DNA of 64,000 nt. Origin: Acridotheres tristis (Eukaryota > Chordata > Aves > Passeriformes > Sturnidae). The notes beneath the pieces were generated by a model that had not been told where the DNA came from, ran no database searches, and was given only the letters and a program-made list of their open reading frames with translations. Both the position numbers and the translations under genes were made by a program. The stretch's first letter is position 1, and each line of letters starts with the position of its first letter. Positions 33,501 through 39,969 of the stretch are shown here, one piece after another. The stretch covers positions 18,922,143-18,986,142 of the forward strand of contig CM072897.1 in NCBI GenBank assembly GCA_037013685.1, read 5' to 3'.

Positions 33501-34408
33501 CATCCATCCATCATCCATCATCCATCCATCCATCCATCATCCATTCATCCATCCATCCATCCATCATCCATCCATCCATCCATCATCCATCATCCATCCA
33601 TCCATCATCCATCCATCCATCATCCATCCATCCATCCATCATCCATCCATCCATCCATCATCCATTATCCATCATCCATCCATCATCCATCATCCATCCA
33701 TCCATCCATCCAACCATCATCCATCATCCATCCATCCATCCATCCATCATCCATCATCCATCATCCATCATCCATTCATCCATCCATCATCCATCCATCA
33801 TCCATCATCCATCATCCATCATCCAATCCATCATCCATCATCCATTCATCATCCATCCATCCCAGGGCTGATCCCTTTCCAGGGTTGGGATGGGATTCTT
33901 TGGGGTGTTGTGGGATCTCAATGGCTCCAGGGAAATGGGGCTGGAGCTGGAATCCGGAATTCTTGGAATACTTTGGGTTGGGAGGGACCTTAAAGCCCAG
34001 CCAGGGACCTCTCCCACCGTCCCAGGCAGCTCCAACCTTTCCCTGGACACTTCCAGGTATCCAGGGGCCGCCACATCTCTGGGAATTCCATCTCAGCCAG
34101 GAATTCCTTCCCAGCCTCTTCCCTTGTCCCCTTTCCCAGCAGGACCCCATCCCTCTGCACCTCATCCCAATCCCTGTCCTGCTTTTCCAGGCCCTGAATA
34201 TTTCCCCTGCTGCTCCCATCTCCTTCCAGGCCTCCAGCTGATGCATCCCAAGCATCCTGCTCCGGGAAAAGCTCGGATCCGCCGGATCCGGGCTCGCTGG
34301 TGGGTGGCCTACACGCTCCTGCACAACCCTTCGCTGACGGCTTCCCGAAAAACCGCGCTGGCCGATCCCGCCGCCAACGGAGCCCAGCTCGGCGTTCCCA
34401 GGCCCTGA
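9401..34408 (+). CDS. STRA6: STRA6, retinol uptake receptor for RBP4 (17 coding exons)
   Basis: STRA6 is a plasma-membrane receptor/channel that binds holo-RBP4 and moves retinol into cells. Seventeen exons with GT-AG boundaries join in phase: 9401-9522, 11254-11332, 11996-12081, 12833-12972, 15340-15506, 16582-16704, 17983-18050, 18128-18204, 19306-19367, 21638-21818, 24317-24392, 25838-25971, 28235-28352, 29863-29964, 31403-31566, 32472-32609, 34230-34408. The joined CDS is 2016 nt, 671 residues plus stop; human STRA6 has 667. Hallmarks are [11 protein letters not shown] (exon 10), [12 protein letters not shown] (exon 11), [14 protein letters not shown] (exon 14) and AYTLLHNP (exon 17). Residues mutated in human syndromic microphthalmia are kept: P97, P292, T320, T641 and R652, equivalent to human P90, P293, T321, T644 and R655. 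No frameshift or premature stop is present. The start was chosen because MASNSSSG leads into the conserved WYIYES segment. Confidence 0.97.
9590..10435. repeat. STRA6 intron 1 minisatellite A, about 60-bp unit
   Basis: Units contain CATTCCCAGATTTATTCCC, AGATTTTTTGGCCCTGGAAT and TTTTTGGGGCTGGCTCCATC. About 12 imperfect copies are present. It shares a word with the 6.2-6.9 kb block upstream of the gene. Confidence 0.85.
10600..10764. repeat. Short array of TTATGGGATTTAGG-type units (STRA6 intron 1)
   Basis: Four or five units of about 35 bp contain TTTATGGGA and TTTTCCCTATAAATTATGGG. Confidence 0.7.
10765..11250. repeat. STRA6 intron 1 minisatellite B, about 62-bp unit with higher-order pattern
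   Basis: Units contain TTTTTCCCATTTTTCCATCA and GGATTAACCCACCAAAATC. Variants recur in the same order, so a higher-order repeat of about 250 bp is visible. The last unit supplies the TTTTTTCCAG acceptor of exon 2. Confidence 0.85.
11254..11332 (+). CDS. STRA6: STRA6 coding exon 2 (residues 41-67)
   Basis: Acceptor TTTTTTCCAG, donor TCC|GTGAGT. It encodes [19 protein letters not shown], aligned to the human extracellular loop and the first transmembrane helix. Phase 2 in, phase 0 out. Confidence 0.92.
11570..11992. repeat. STRA6 intron 2 minisatellite, 40-65-bp unit
   Basis: Units contain TTTTCCATGGATTTATGGGG, TCTCCATGGAATTCCCATCA and TTCCCAGGACC. The same family occurs in reverse complement in intron 8 (18290-18950). 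Confidence 0.9.
11996..12081 (+). CDS. STRA6: STRA6 coding exon 3 (residues 68-96)
   Basis: Acceptor CCTTTTCCCAG, donor CTCAG|GTATTG. It completes the first transmembrane helix ([11 protein letters not shown]) and the basic KRRR stop, then encodes NGVPGLL, like human RGRPGLP. Confidence 0.93.
12085..12800. repeat. STRA6 intron 3 minisatellite, about 55-60-bp unit
   Basis: Units contain GGAATTCCCAAAATCCCACT and GATCCCTCCTTGGAAAGAGC. About 13 copies fill almost the whole intron. Confidence 0.9.
12833..12972 (+). CDS. STRA6: STRA6 coding exon 4 (residues 96-143)
   Basis: Acceptor CTCCTTGCAG, donor CGCG|GTGAGC. It encodes the proline equivalent to human P90 (SPGNFL) and the second membrane helix [17 protein letters not shown]. 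Phase 2 in, phase 1 out. Confidence 0.94.
12975..14320. repeat. STRA6 intron 4 VNTR, 13/14-bp unit (GGGGACACGGCAAC)
   Basis: About 100 units of 13 bp (GGGGACACGGAAC) or 14 bp (GGGGACACGGCAAC, GGGGACACGGCAAT, GGGGACACGGGAAC) run head to tail directly from the exon 4 donor. Mixed lengths and lack of stops in most frames create 490-640-codon open frames on both strands; none is a gene. Confidence 0.95.
14425..15325. repeat. STRA6 intron 4 CCCAAT/CCTGAT array with about 120-bp higher-order unit
   Basis: Hexamer words (ATCCCA, ATCCTG) are organised into a higher-order unit carrying CAATCAGGCTCTCAATCCC, CCCAATCTGCGTCTCAATCC and CCCCATGCCAACCCTGATCC. A distinct block at 14530-14600 (CTGGGATAGCAACGCAGAAC) precedes it. 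Block and array recur in reverse complement and mirrored order in intron 6. Confidence 0.92.
15340..15506 (+). CDS. STRA6: STRA6 coding exon 5 (residues 143-198)
   Basis: Acceptor CCGTTTTTCCAG, donor ACCAAG|GTGAGT. It encodes [15 protein letters not shown], aligned to human WKILGLFYYAALYYP, then a second helix rich in Ala and Leu. Phase 1 in, phase 0 out. Confidence 0.95.
15515..15920. repeat. STRA6 intron 5 repeat A, about 50-65-bp unit
   Basis: Units contain GTGGCCCTGAGGGGTCGTGG and CTCCCTTGTCACCTCCCTAA, about seven copies beginning just after the exon 5 donor. Confidence 0.85.
15955..16580. repeat. STRA6 intron 5 repeat B, about 21-bp unit, with copies of exon 6
   Basis: Units of GGTGGTGGCAGTGTCCCCAG repeat to the exon 6 acceptor. 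Two interruptions, at 16138-16173 and 16348-16375, are exact copies of the first 36 and 28 bases of exon 6, each preceded by an AG acceptor-like sequence. Confidence 0.92.
16582..16704 (+). CDS. STRA6: STRA6 coding exon 6 (residues 199-239)
   Basis: Acceptor CCCATGGCAG, donor CCCCAG|GTACGG. It encodes [15 protein letters not shown] and [12 protein letters not shown], matching human YKYYSLLASLPLLL and SLWYPVQLVRSF. This copy, not the two partial copies upstream, is the exon because only it continues into the conserved SVWYP segment. Confidence 0.94.
16728..17009. repeat. STRA6 intron 6 GGGAAC/GGGAAT hexamer repeat
   Basis: Hexamers GGGAAC, GGGAAT and GGGAAA follow one another for about 280 bp from just after the donor. 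Confidence 0.92.
17010..17275. repeat. STRA6 intron 6 GATTGGGATCAGG array, inverted copy of the intron 4 array
   Basis: Read on the minus strand this contains CCCAATCTGCGTCTCAATCC and ATGCCAACCCTGATCCCAAT, the same higher-order unit as 14600-15325 in intron 4 but in opposite orientation. Confidence 0.9.
17276..17835. repeat. STRA6 intron 6 minisatellite, about 110-120-bp unit
   Basis: Four to five copies contain GTTCCCCTCCCATCTCCAGC, GGTTCT..TTGCTATCCCAG and GGGTTTGGGATCAGG. The first copy (17276-17360) is the reverse complement of the 14530-14600 block in intron 4. Confidence 0.88.
17983..18050 (+). CDS. STRA6: STRA6 coding exon 7 (residues 240-262)
   Basis: Acceptor ATTTTTTCCCAG, donor GAGAG|GTAAGG. 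It encodes [19 protein letters not shown], a basic cytoplasmic loop aligned to human SSYSEEYLRNLLCRKK. Intron 7 is only 77 bp and is the one intron with no tandem array. Confidence 0.9.
18128..18204 (+). CDS. STRA6: STRA6 coding exon 8 (residues 262-288)
   Basis: Acceptor CACCTCCCACAG, donor GAAG|GTGGGC. It encodes [19 protein letters not shown], aligned to human LSWARVCLRHCIYTPQP. Phase 2 in, phase 1 out. Confidence 0.92.
18290..18950. repeat. STRA6 intron 8 minisatellite, 40-62-bp unit, inverted relative to intron 2
   Basis: Units contain GGAACCCCATGGAGACCCCA and CAAATCCATGGAAAAGGGG. On the minus strand this reads CCATGGATTTGTGGGGTCTC, the intron 2 family. Confidence 0.9.
18951..19305. other. 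STRA6 intron 8 non-repetitive 3' part
   Basis: Single-copy intron sequence between the array and exon 9. Open frames here have no recognisable product and lack support as exons. Confidence 0.5.
19306..19367 (+). CDS. STRA6: STRA6 coding exon 9 (residues 288-308)
   Basis: Acceptor TTCCCTCCAG, donor TACCAG|GTGACA. It encodes [16 protein letters not shown], matching human GFHLPLKLVLSATLTG; the proline is the equivalent of human P293. Confidence 0.93.
19440..21620. repeat. STRA6 intron 9 minisatellite, 20- and 31-bp units
   Basis: Units of about 20 bp (GGATCCCAGCCATAAATCCC) and about 31 bp (with added ACAATCCTGCA) run for 2.2 kb and make up nearly all of intron 9. Long segments around 20.4-20.8 kb and 20.9-21.3 kb are near-identical, showing recent block duplication. 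The minus-strand Gly/Ile/Trp-rich frames are artefacts. Confidence 0.95.
21638..21818 (+). CDS. STRA6: STRA6 coding exon 10 (residues 309-369)
   Basis: Acceptor TCCTCCCAG, donor GGAAG|GTGAGA. It encodes [20 protein letters not shown], nearly identical to human [20 protein letters not shown], and HYLWSLE at the end. This is the best-conserved segment of the protein. Confidence 0.97.
21880..23225. repeat. STRA6 intron 10 minisatellite, about 50-80-bp unit, with GGGAT runs
   Basis: Units contain GGATTCCAGGGGGATTTTGG and GAGGATTCCTGGTCCAGAGG. Two pure (GGGAT)n pentanucleotide runs sit inside, at about 21948-22017 and 22407-22460. Confidence 0.9.
23385..23990. repeat. STRA6 intron 10 repeat of AGGGATGAGGGAATTTC units
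   Basis: Units of about 15-25 bp (GGGATGAGGGAATTTCA, GGGATCAGGGAATTCCA) follow a short non-repetitive segment. Confidence 0.85.
24317..24392 (+). CDS. STRA6: STRA6 coding exon 11 (residues 369-394)
   Basis: Acceptor TTTTTTCTCAG, donor CACAG|GTGGGG. It encodes [19 protein letters not shown], matching human VCYISALVLSCLLTFLVLM. Confidence 0.95.
24405..25830. repeat. STRA6 intron 11 CATTCCCATCCC-type array
   Basis: Six-base-related words (CATTCC, CATCCC, CCAACA, CCAATGT) in loose 12-24-bp units fill intron 11 from 13 bp after the donor to the exon 12 acceptor. Pro/Ile-rich and Gly/Met-rich frames on the two strands are artefacts. Confidence 0.95.
25838..25971 (+). CDS. STRA6: STRA6 coding exon 12 (residues 394-439)
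   Basis: Acceptor AATTTTTCCCAG, donor CCTGG|GTACGG. It encodes [19 protein letters not shown] and [16 protein letters not shown], matching human TNLRALHRGAALDL and FCWMSFSAYQTAFICL. Confidence 0.95.
25975..27960. repeat. STRA6 intron 12 satellite-like array, about 250-268-bp unit, eight copies
   Basis: Copies start near 25976, 26197, 26457, 26710, 26968, 27227, 27477 and 27745 with GGAATTTTGGGATCATGGGA. Each carries CCCCATTTCCAGGAGGGAT, an acceptor-like pyrimidine-AG. The first copy starts within the exon 12 donor region. Confidence 0.93.
28235..28352 (+). CDS. STRA6: STRA6 coding exon 13 (residues 439-478)
   Basis: Acceptor CCCCATTCCCAG, donor ATGTG|GTGAGT. It encodes [20 protein letters not shown], matching human [20 protein letters not shown]. 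The last 30 bases with the donor recur in the following intron array. Confidence 0.95.
28365..29862. repeat. STRA6 intron 13 higher-order repeat containing exon 13-derived segments
   Basis: A unit of 150-290 bp starts GGAAGGGCTGGAAACCCCAA, continues TTTGGGGTTTTTCCAAC and ends in runs of TTTTGGGACATTCCTGGTGT. Near 29004-29040, 29371-29409 and 29547-29584 it includes copies of the exon 13 3' end. Confidence 0.92.
29863..29964 (+). CDS. STRA6: STRA6 coding exon 14 (residues 478-512)
   Basis: Acceptor CGCTCTTCCAG, donor AACAG|GTACAG. It encodes [19 protein letters not shown], matching human WPFWLTLALAVILQNMAAH, and ends ELTNR like human QLTNR. Confidence 0.96.
30225..31245. repeat. STRA6 intron 14 minisatellite, about 95-125-bp unit
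   Basis: About nine copies contain GGTGTCACCACCCGAGACCA, GGGTGACAGAGGGACCCAGG and CCACCCCCTGGCAGGACAGT. Each CCTGGCAG resembles a 3' splice site. Confidence 0.92.
31403..31566 (+). CDS. STRA6: STRA6 coding exon 15 (residues 512-567)
   Basis: Acceptor GGGCCTTGCAG, donor CCCAG|GTGGGG. It encodes [20 protein letters not shown] and [17 protein letters not shown], matching human VLYAATFLLFPLNVLVGAM and SALYNAIHLGQMDLSLL. Confidence 0.96.
31640..32375. repeat. STRA6 intron 15 repeat, about 170-220-bp unit, four copies
   Basis: Copies near 31648, 31850, 32075 and 32256 share TTCTCCTGATTCCTG, GAGTGGTGAC..TTTCACCTCATGTC and GGACCTCAGGGGACTTCGGG. Later copies are shorter and more diverged. Confidence 0.85.
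32472..32609 (+). CDS. STRA6: STRA6 coding exon 16 (residues 567-613)
   Basis: Acceptor GTGTCCCCGCAG, donor GGAAG|GTGGGA. It encodes [20 protein letters not shown] and AFCFLLLQ, matching human [20 protein letters not shown] and AFCSLLLQ. Confidence 0.96.
32710..33863. repeat. ATC/ATCC mixed tri- and tetranucleotide array (STRA6 intron 16)
   Basis: About 1.15 kb consists almost only of CATC and CATCCATC words, so 3- and 4-bp steps alternate irregularly. This keeps all frames open (Ser/Ile/His/Pro-rich artefact proteins). The reverse-complement counterpart is at 53101-53960. Confidence 0.97.
34230..34408 (+). CDS. STRA6: STRA6 coding exon 17 (residues 613-671, stop)
   Basis: Acceptor CCATCTCCTTCCAG; stop TGA at 34406-34408. 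It encodes [20 protein letters not shown] and ends [10 protein letters not shown]. The AYTLLHNP and RKTAL blocks match the human C-terminus, including the positions of human T644 and R655. Confidence 0.97.
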
Positions 34409-34980
34409 ATTCCCGGGAATTTCATCTCATCCCATCCCCCATCCCATCCCCGTCTATCCCAGCGGGAATTTCGGGCTCTTCCCTCTCCCTGTCCCAGCCT
34501 CCAGATTCTCCCCAAGGGTTTATCCCGAAATCTGCGCTGAGCCACTCCCGAAGAGACGCCTCCGAGCCCGGCCTGGAGCCGAGCCAAGGAAAACACTCCC
34601 AGCATCCCAAAAATATTTTGGGATTCACTCCTGCAACGAGCCTCAGCAGCTCTTCTAACACTGCACAATTCCCAAAGATCTGGGAGAGGAGCATGGCAGG
34701 ATCCTCAGCCAGCCAAAGGAATTCTCAACCACCAGGAATTATCCCTGTGACAAAATTCCCATTCCAAGCTTGCCCCTTCCCCATCCCGGCTCCATCTGGG
34801 CTCTGCATCCACTCCTGGGATGGTTTTTTCCCCCAATTTTTGAAGGATCAAATCCCTCCCTGCTCCCTGTCCTCTACCATTCCCGGTTTTGTGGTGATCC
34901 CACGGTTTTCCGGGGCTGGGATCCATGGAAAGCCTCCCTGGGAAATGTGGGGGAGGGGAATAAATGGATACCTCATCCCT
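34409..34980 (+). terminator. STRA6: STRA6 3'UTR with candidate poly(A) signal
   Basis: An AATAAA hexamer lies at 34959-34964, about 550 bp after the stop codon, in non-repetitive sequence. It is the first canonical signal downstream. The transcript end is inferred, not observed. Confidence 0.5.
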
Positions 34981-36264
34981 ACTCCCGAATGTGCATTTTT
35001 CCTTGGATATTCCCGGTTCCAGCAGGATTTGGGACCATGCCGGCCCTGAATCCAGGGAATGGTTGGGATAACCTCCCCCACAGAGATTTTGGGGATCTGC
35101 TCCACCCCACTGGGAATGTCAGGATCTAATCCATGATCCCACTTTAGGGCGGTTTTATGGGAAAACCTCTCCCTTTGCATTCCCACTGTTTGGGAAAAGC
35201 TCAAAACTGTAGCTTTGGGAAGGATGGGAATGGGAATGGGGAATTTTGGGGATAAAAATCAATGGGATGGGAACGAGGTAGTGCTGGATCACCTCTTCCT
35301 GCTCTTAAATCCCACAGTTCCCGACCTTTTGGGCTGGAATGAGCAGGGTCCTGGTGGCTCCTTCCATCCCAAACACTCCAAGATCCCTTCCCTCGGGAAT
35401 TCTCCTCCCACCCCGCGTGGAGCTGTAGGATAATTTTGGGATTTCCTTGGAAGTGGCCAGACCTGCTCTCCATAGGATCCCAAGGGTGCCATTCCCTCCC
35501 TCTGGAATGTTCCCAGCACCCTCGGTGGTTCCCATGCTTTGGGATTTCCTTGGAGGGATTTCCTCCAAAAGGGATTTCCTCCTTTTTCCCAGGATTCTCT
35601 CCCAGTCCATCCTGACCCCTGAGACTCCAAAGGCAGCCTAAAATCCCTTTTAAAAATCCTTTTTGAAATCCCCCAAATCCCTTTTAAAATATCCCTCTAA
35701 AAATCCCCAAAATCCCTTAAAAAAAATCCCCTTAAAAATCTCTAAAATCCCTTTTTAAGTTCCTAAAATCCCTTAAAAAAAATCCCAAAAATCTGTGGCA
35801 GCTCCACGGGCGGGGCTGAATTTTGGGATCGGTTTCCACAGCCCCACCCAGGGCTCCCTGGAGATCCATGGAATTTGTGGGGTTTCTGGGATAGCAGCAG
35901 CGCCCTGGGCGGGATTTGGGATTTTCTTCCCCTTCCTGGTGGTTCCTTGGAAACCCTAAATCCACACCCCCATTCCAGCTGAAATTTTGGGAATAAATCC
36001 CTGTTATTTCCCGGGATAAAAGGATCCTGGGTGAAATGAACCCAAAACTTTTATCGAGGCCATGCTTTTTATCCCATAAAATTTGTGGGAATCCAGGAGC
36101 TCCCCACAGAGAGCTCAGCTGCCACTTTTCCCTAAAATCGGGCTGGATTTGGAATTTCGGTGCCGGAGAGCTCCAGGCTCTGCTTTCCCAGCTAATTTTG
36201 GGGTCCAGTCCATTCCTGGGCTGCTGCAGGGGTAATCCGGGATTTTGTGGGGTTCCTTCCAGGA
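34981..36264. other. STRA6-ISLR intergenic sequence, no gene seen
   Basis: Mostly single-copy DNA between two convergent genes, with a short AAAATCCCTTTTAAAAATCC-type repeat near 35640-35790. Open frames on both strands match nothing I know. Confidence 0.5.
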
Positions 36265-36645
36265 CTATGGGGGGGGGGGGAAGAGGGAAATTTGGGGGAT
36301 CTTGGGATGCTCTGGCACTGGGAAGGATTTGGGGAATTCCAAGGGATGCCATGGGACAGGGGAGGATTTGGGGGAGCTGCAGGGATGCTCCAGAAATGGG
36401 AAAGATTTGGGGATTCTCCAGCACTGGGGGATTTGGGAAAGCTGGGAGGATTCTCTGGGACAGGGAAGGATTTGGGGGATCTGAGGGGACGCCATGGGAC
36501 TGGGAAAGATTTGGGAATCTCTGGCCCAGAGAGATTTGGGGGAGCTGCAGGGATGTTGCAAAGCTGGGAAGGATTTGGGAAAGCTCCAGCACTGGGAAGG
36601 GTTTGGGGGATCTGAGGGAAGGATTTGGGAAAATTGGGGGGATGA
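36265..36645. repeat. Minisatellite, about 35-60-bp unit (GGGAAGGATTTGGGGGATCT)
   Basis: About nine units carry GGAAGGATTTGGGG and GGGATGCCATGGGACTGG-like segments. It lies beyond the likely 3' end of ISLR. Confidence 0.85.
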
Positions 36646-36782
36646 CAGAAGTGTCCCCTGATCCAGGAGGGTCGGGGACAATCTGGGGGAGCCCAGGAGC
36701 CACCGGCTCGGGGAGATTTTGGGATTTTGGGATGCACAGACCAAGCAAAGCCCGGCTGGTTTAGGAAAAAAACAAAAAAGAG

Positions 36783-36950
36783 TTTATTCCAGGTGTTTAT
36801 AAAAAGTGATTATTAATTCAAGGTGATTATTAATTCAAGGTATTTATTAAAATGGCTTCTTTATTAAAGGTGTTTGTTACAGGTATTTCTTAATCAAAGG
36901 CGTTAATTAAAGGCATTAATTAAAGGCATTAATTAAAGGCATTTATTGCT
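36783..36950 (-). terminator. ISLR: ISLR poly(A) signal cluster in an AT-rich repeat
   Basis: Read on the minus strand, AATAAA occurs at 36942-36947, 36860-36865, 36843-36848 and 36783-36788, about 670-830 bp after the ISLR stop. The hexamers lie in a small AT-rich tandem repeat (AAGGCATTAATTAAAGGC, GTGATTATTAATTCAAGG). Which site is used cannot be told. Confidence 0.55.
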
Positions 36951-37615
36951 GTCCCTAAGGGCGCTACAAGGCCAGGGGGCTGCAGGGCGTGCCCAGATCC
37001 CACCGGGAATTCCGGTGGCACCGGAGCTGTGTCCCAGTCCGGGGGTGATGGAAGATCCCAAATCCTGCCCGAGGGATTTGGGAACGTCCCAGTCTTTCCC
37101 CCATTCCCGCTGGGAATGGTTTGGGAATCTTTGGCTCAAGCGGGGCAGGCCGCTGGGTCCGGCCCAGGCGGGATTTTGGGATTGGAATTCCTGCAGCATT
37201 CCAGGGGCTCCTACGGGGATCAAACCTGGGAATTCCTTCCCGCTCCAAGGCCGTGGCTCCATCCCAATCCTCTGTCACAGCCGTGCCCCCAGGACCCCAT
37301 TCCCAGGCGGTTTTCCCCTCCAGGGGAAGGGATTTTGTCCTCGGTGGCTCTGGGGTGGGACTGTCACCGCTGTCACCTCCCACGGCTGTGCTGGGATCCA
37401 GGCAGGGAGAAAAGCGGGATGTGGCACTTTGGGATCCTGGCTGGATCTGCCCCACATTCCCTGAGCCTCTCCAGGAACTCCAGGGGCTGGGCCACCCTCC
37501 GTGGGCCTGCGGTGGCCCCGTGGGGCTCGGGAGCGCTGCCGGGTGCCAGAAGCTCAGCAAAGGCACTAAAAAAAAACTACGGAAAAACCGGGAATGCCGA
37601 GGCTCCGCTCCCCCT

Positions 37616-38863
37616 TCACCAGAGCAGCAGCAGCACCCCCAGAGCCAGGCCCAGAACTCCCGGGCGGAATTCCCGGCTTCCGCCGGCGCTCCTGACCTCC
37701 CTGGGCACGTGGTAGACGATGAGCAGCTTCTCTCCCATTCCGGAAGGATCCAGCTCGTCGCCCTTGGCGCAGCTGTGGCCGCCGGGCTGCCCGGCCTGGG
37801 GGTCATCGCGGGGCAGCTCCTCGGCCGGCACGTCGGAGCCGGCCAGCGCCACGCTCACCGACACGTCGCGCGTCCCCACGTCGTTGACGGCCACGCACGT
37901 GTAGGTGCCCTCGTCGTCCTTGCCGAAGTCGGCGATGGCCATGGTGCCGTTCTTGAAGGCCAGGAAGCGCTGGGGGCCCGCCTTGGCTCCGCCGTCCCTG
38001 GCCACCGTGGGCCCGTGGATGTCGACGCGGCCGCCGGCCGTGCGGATCTGCCAGCGGATCTCGGGCGGGGGGCTGCCGGCCACGCTGCAGTGCAGGCTCA
38101 GCGTCAGCCCGTCCTTAGGCCCGGCTTTGGCGGGGCTGGACAGATAGGTGAGCTGGGCCGAAGGCGCCACGCACAGCGAGCCCGGCATGTCGGTGACGGC
38201 GCGGCCTCGCAGCCGGGCCGGGGCGGCGCACAGCGTGGAGCCGGCCCTGGAGATGACCACCGAGGTGCTCTCGGCCCACTCCTTGAGCCAGAAGAGCTTG
38301 CAGGAGCAGTTGAAGGGGTTGTGGAAGAGCTGCAGCTGCGCCAGCGCCGGCAGCGCCTCGAAGGTGCCGCGGGCCAGCGTGGTGAGCTCGTTGTCGTTGA
38401 GCCAGAGCGAGCGCAGCTCCCGCAGGCCGGCCAGCGCCCCCGCGGGCAGCGAGCTCAGCCGGTTGTTGCTCAGCTTGAGGATCTGCAGCGCGCTCAGGTT
38501 GCGCAGGTCCTGCCACGGGAACTCGGCCAGCCGGTTGTGGCTCAGGTCCAGGTTCTTGAGGTGCGGCAGCGCGGCGAAGGCGCCCGGCTCCACGGCCGAG
38601 ATGTGGTTGTAGCCCAACCACAGCGACTGCAGCTCGGGCACCTCGGCCAGCGAGGAGCGGCCCAGGCGGCCCAGGCGGTTGGCGGAGAGCGTGAGGATGG
38701 TGACATTTGGGGACAGGCCCCGCGGCACGTCGCGGAGCTCGCGGTAGGCGCACTCGGCCAGCAGGCGCCCGTTCTTCTTGGGGGAGCAGGAGCAGGGGCT
38801 GGGACAGGCCAGGCCTGGGGACAGCAGCGTCACCAGCGCCACGACGCCGAGCAGCGCCTCCAT
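37616..38863 (-). CDS. ISLR: ISLR, immunoglobulin superfamily containing leucine-rich repeat (meflin)
   Basis: This intronless coding exon encodes 415 residues; the human protein has 428. In order: a signal peptide (about 1-19, ending SPGLA before C20), a cysteine LRRNT cap (CPSPCSC), five or so 24-residue LRRs from about 53 (NVTILTLSANRL, LQSLWLGYNHI, LKNLDLSHNRL, LQILKLSNNRL, LRSLWLNDNEL), an LRRCT cap (HNPFNCSC), one Ig C2 domain with GTYTCVAVND, and a hydrophobic C-terminus (GVLGLALGVLLLLW) with no basic tail, as expected for a GPI anchor signal. ISLR marks mesenchymal stromal cells and fibroblasts. It is separated from ISLR2 by the tail-end motif ('LLIVYHVPRE' resembles human VVIIYLSRAG), the lack of a cytoplasmic domain and its place beside STRA6. 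The ATG follows a splice acceptor by 7 bases. Confidence 0.95.
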   Translation of the reverse strand: MEALLGVVALVTLLSPGLACPSPCSCSPKKNGRLLAECAYRELRDVPRGLSPNVTILTLSANRLGRLGRSSLAEVPELQSLWLGYNHISAVEPGAFAALPHLKNLDLSHNRLAEFPWQDLRNLSALQILKLSNNRLSSLPAGALAGLRELRSLWLNDNELTTLARGTFEALPALAQLQLFHNPFNCSCKLFWLKEWAESTSVVISRAGSTLCAAPARLRGRAVTDMPGSLCVAPSAQLTYLSSPAKAGPKDGLTLSLHCSVAGSPPPEIRWQIRTAGGRVDIHGPTVARDGGAKAGPQRFLAFKNGTMAIADFGKDDEGTYTCVAVNDVGTRDVSVSVALAGSDVPAEELPRDDPQAGQPGGHSCAKGDELDPSGMGEKLLIVYHVPREVRSAGGSREFRPGVLGLALGVLLLLW

Positions 38864-38876
38864 CCTCGTCCTGTGG
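38864..38876 (-). other. ISLR: ISLR 5'UTR and splice acceptor upstream of the start codon
   Basis: On the minus strand the sequence reads CCTATCCACAG|GACGAGG before the ATG. The coding exon therefore probably begins at 38870, and a non-coding first exon lies upstream, as in other ISLR genes. Confidence 0.6.
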
Positions 38877-39479
38877 ATAGGTGGGGGAATTCAGCACGGC
38901 GGGACATTTTTGCCCGTCAGTTTTCATTGAGAACCGAGCTCTACCGGCAAAGATTCCGATTCCTATTAACAACAACAAAACCCAAAAAAACAAACCCCAA
39001 GAGAGACGGGGCCCAAAGAGCGGGAGGAGAAACAATTCCGGCTGGAAAAGAGGGTTTGGGATTCTCCCCAAAGCTCCCCCTAGAGCTTCTCCGTGCCCCT
39101 GTGGAAATCCCTTTTCCGGGTTTGGGATGAAATGTTCTTTGGGATGAGAAGAGGGAGCCGGGGCGTTCCGGATTGCGCAGCTCTTTCCCAAGCGGCCTTG
39201 CCCTAAAACCATGGGATTTTTGGCCCGAGCCGCAGCTCCAGCTTTCCTTATGTCATGGAAAAAAAAAACCACCCAAACCAAAAAACCAAACCCTCAGCCA
39301 GGAAATCTGGAATTCCTGGGAGGGGGATTTTCCCCAACTAACCCCTGATTCCCCTCTCTGGGACTTTTCCAGGCGGGAAGAGGAGAATTCCCGCTCCAGC
39401 AGCAGCAGCTGGCAGCCAGAGCCCTTTGTCTGAGCCTCGCAGGAGAATTTCCCCGCTCCCCTCGGCTCCTTCCCGGCTG

Positions 39480-39960
39480 GAACCGATTTTTTGGGAATGC
39501 CGAGACGGAATTAACCCGGCCCCGACGCCTCGGTGACATTTTGGGGGCGCTCGGGGAAGGCCAAGCCTCATCTCCCACGGATCGGGAAGGGGGATCCTGG
39601 AACTTTTTCCCTCCTGGAGCTCCTGTCCCATCCCACCCCTTTTCCAGAGTCTCCCCCCCCCGGGGGCGCATTCCAGAACCGTCAACACCCGCCCTGCCTC
39701 CTTCCTTCCTTCCCTCTTTTCCCGATTTTCTCCCTGGTTTTTGGGGGTTTTTTTCCCGGTTTTTTTCCCCCGGTTTTTCCCGGTTTTTCCCCGCTCCCCA
39801 CCCGGCCGTCCCTGCCCCGTCACCGCCGCTGTCGCCGCTGTCGCCGCTGCCGAGCTCGGCCCCGCCGCTCCCCGCGCCCTTCCCGGGCTTCTCCTCCTCC
39901 GCCCGTCCCCTCCCCGTCCCCCGGGCCCGAGCCTTTGGGCCGCGCCGCCGCGGGGCCATC
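39480..39960 (-). promoter_or_regulatory. CpG-rich block, candidate ISLR promoter or first exon
   Basis: CpG-rich sequence (39820-39960: CCGCCGCTGTCGCCGCTGTC and neighbours) lies 0.6-1.1 kb upstream of the ISLR coding exon and stands out from the C-rich, CpG-poor repeats that follow. I could not fix a donor site or transcription start. Confidence 0.35.
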
Positions 39961-39969
39961 TCCGCCCCT

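Noticed and set aside
32384..33993. Ser/Ile/His/Pro frames of 438-495 codons (also 52907-54212 on the minus strand)
   Set aside because: Products of the ATC/ATCC arrays, which lack stops in any frame. Only the short part over STRA6 exon 16 is coding.
37121..39130. 669-codon + strand frame across ISLR
   Set aside because: It is the antisense shadow of the ISLR coding exon. GC-rich codons suppress stops in the opposite frame; its translation shows no domain, while the minus strand gives a full LRR-Ig protein.
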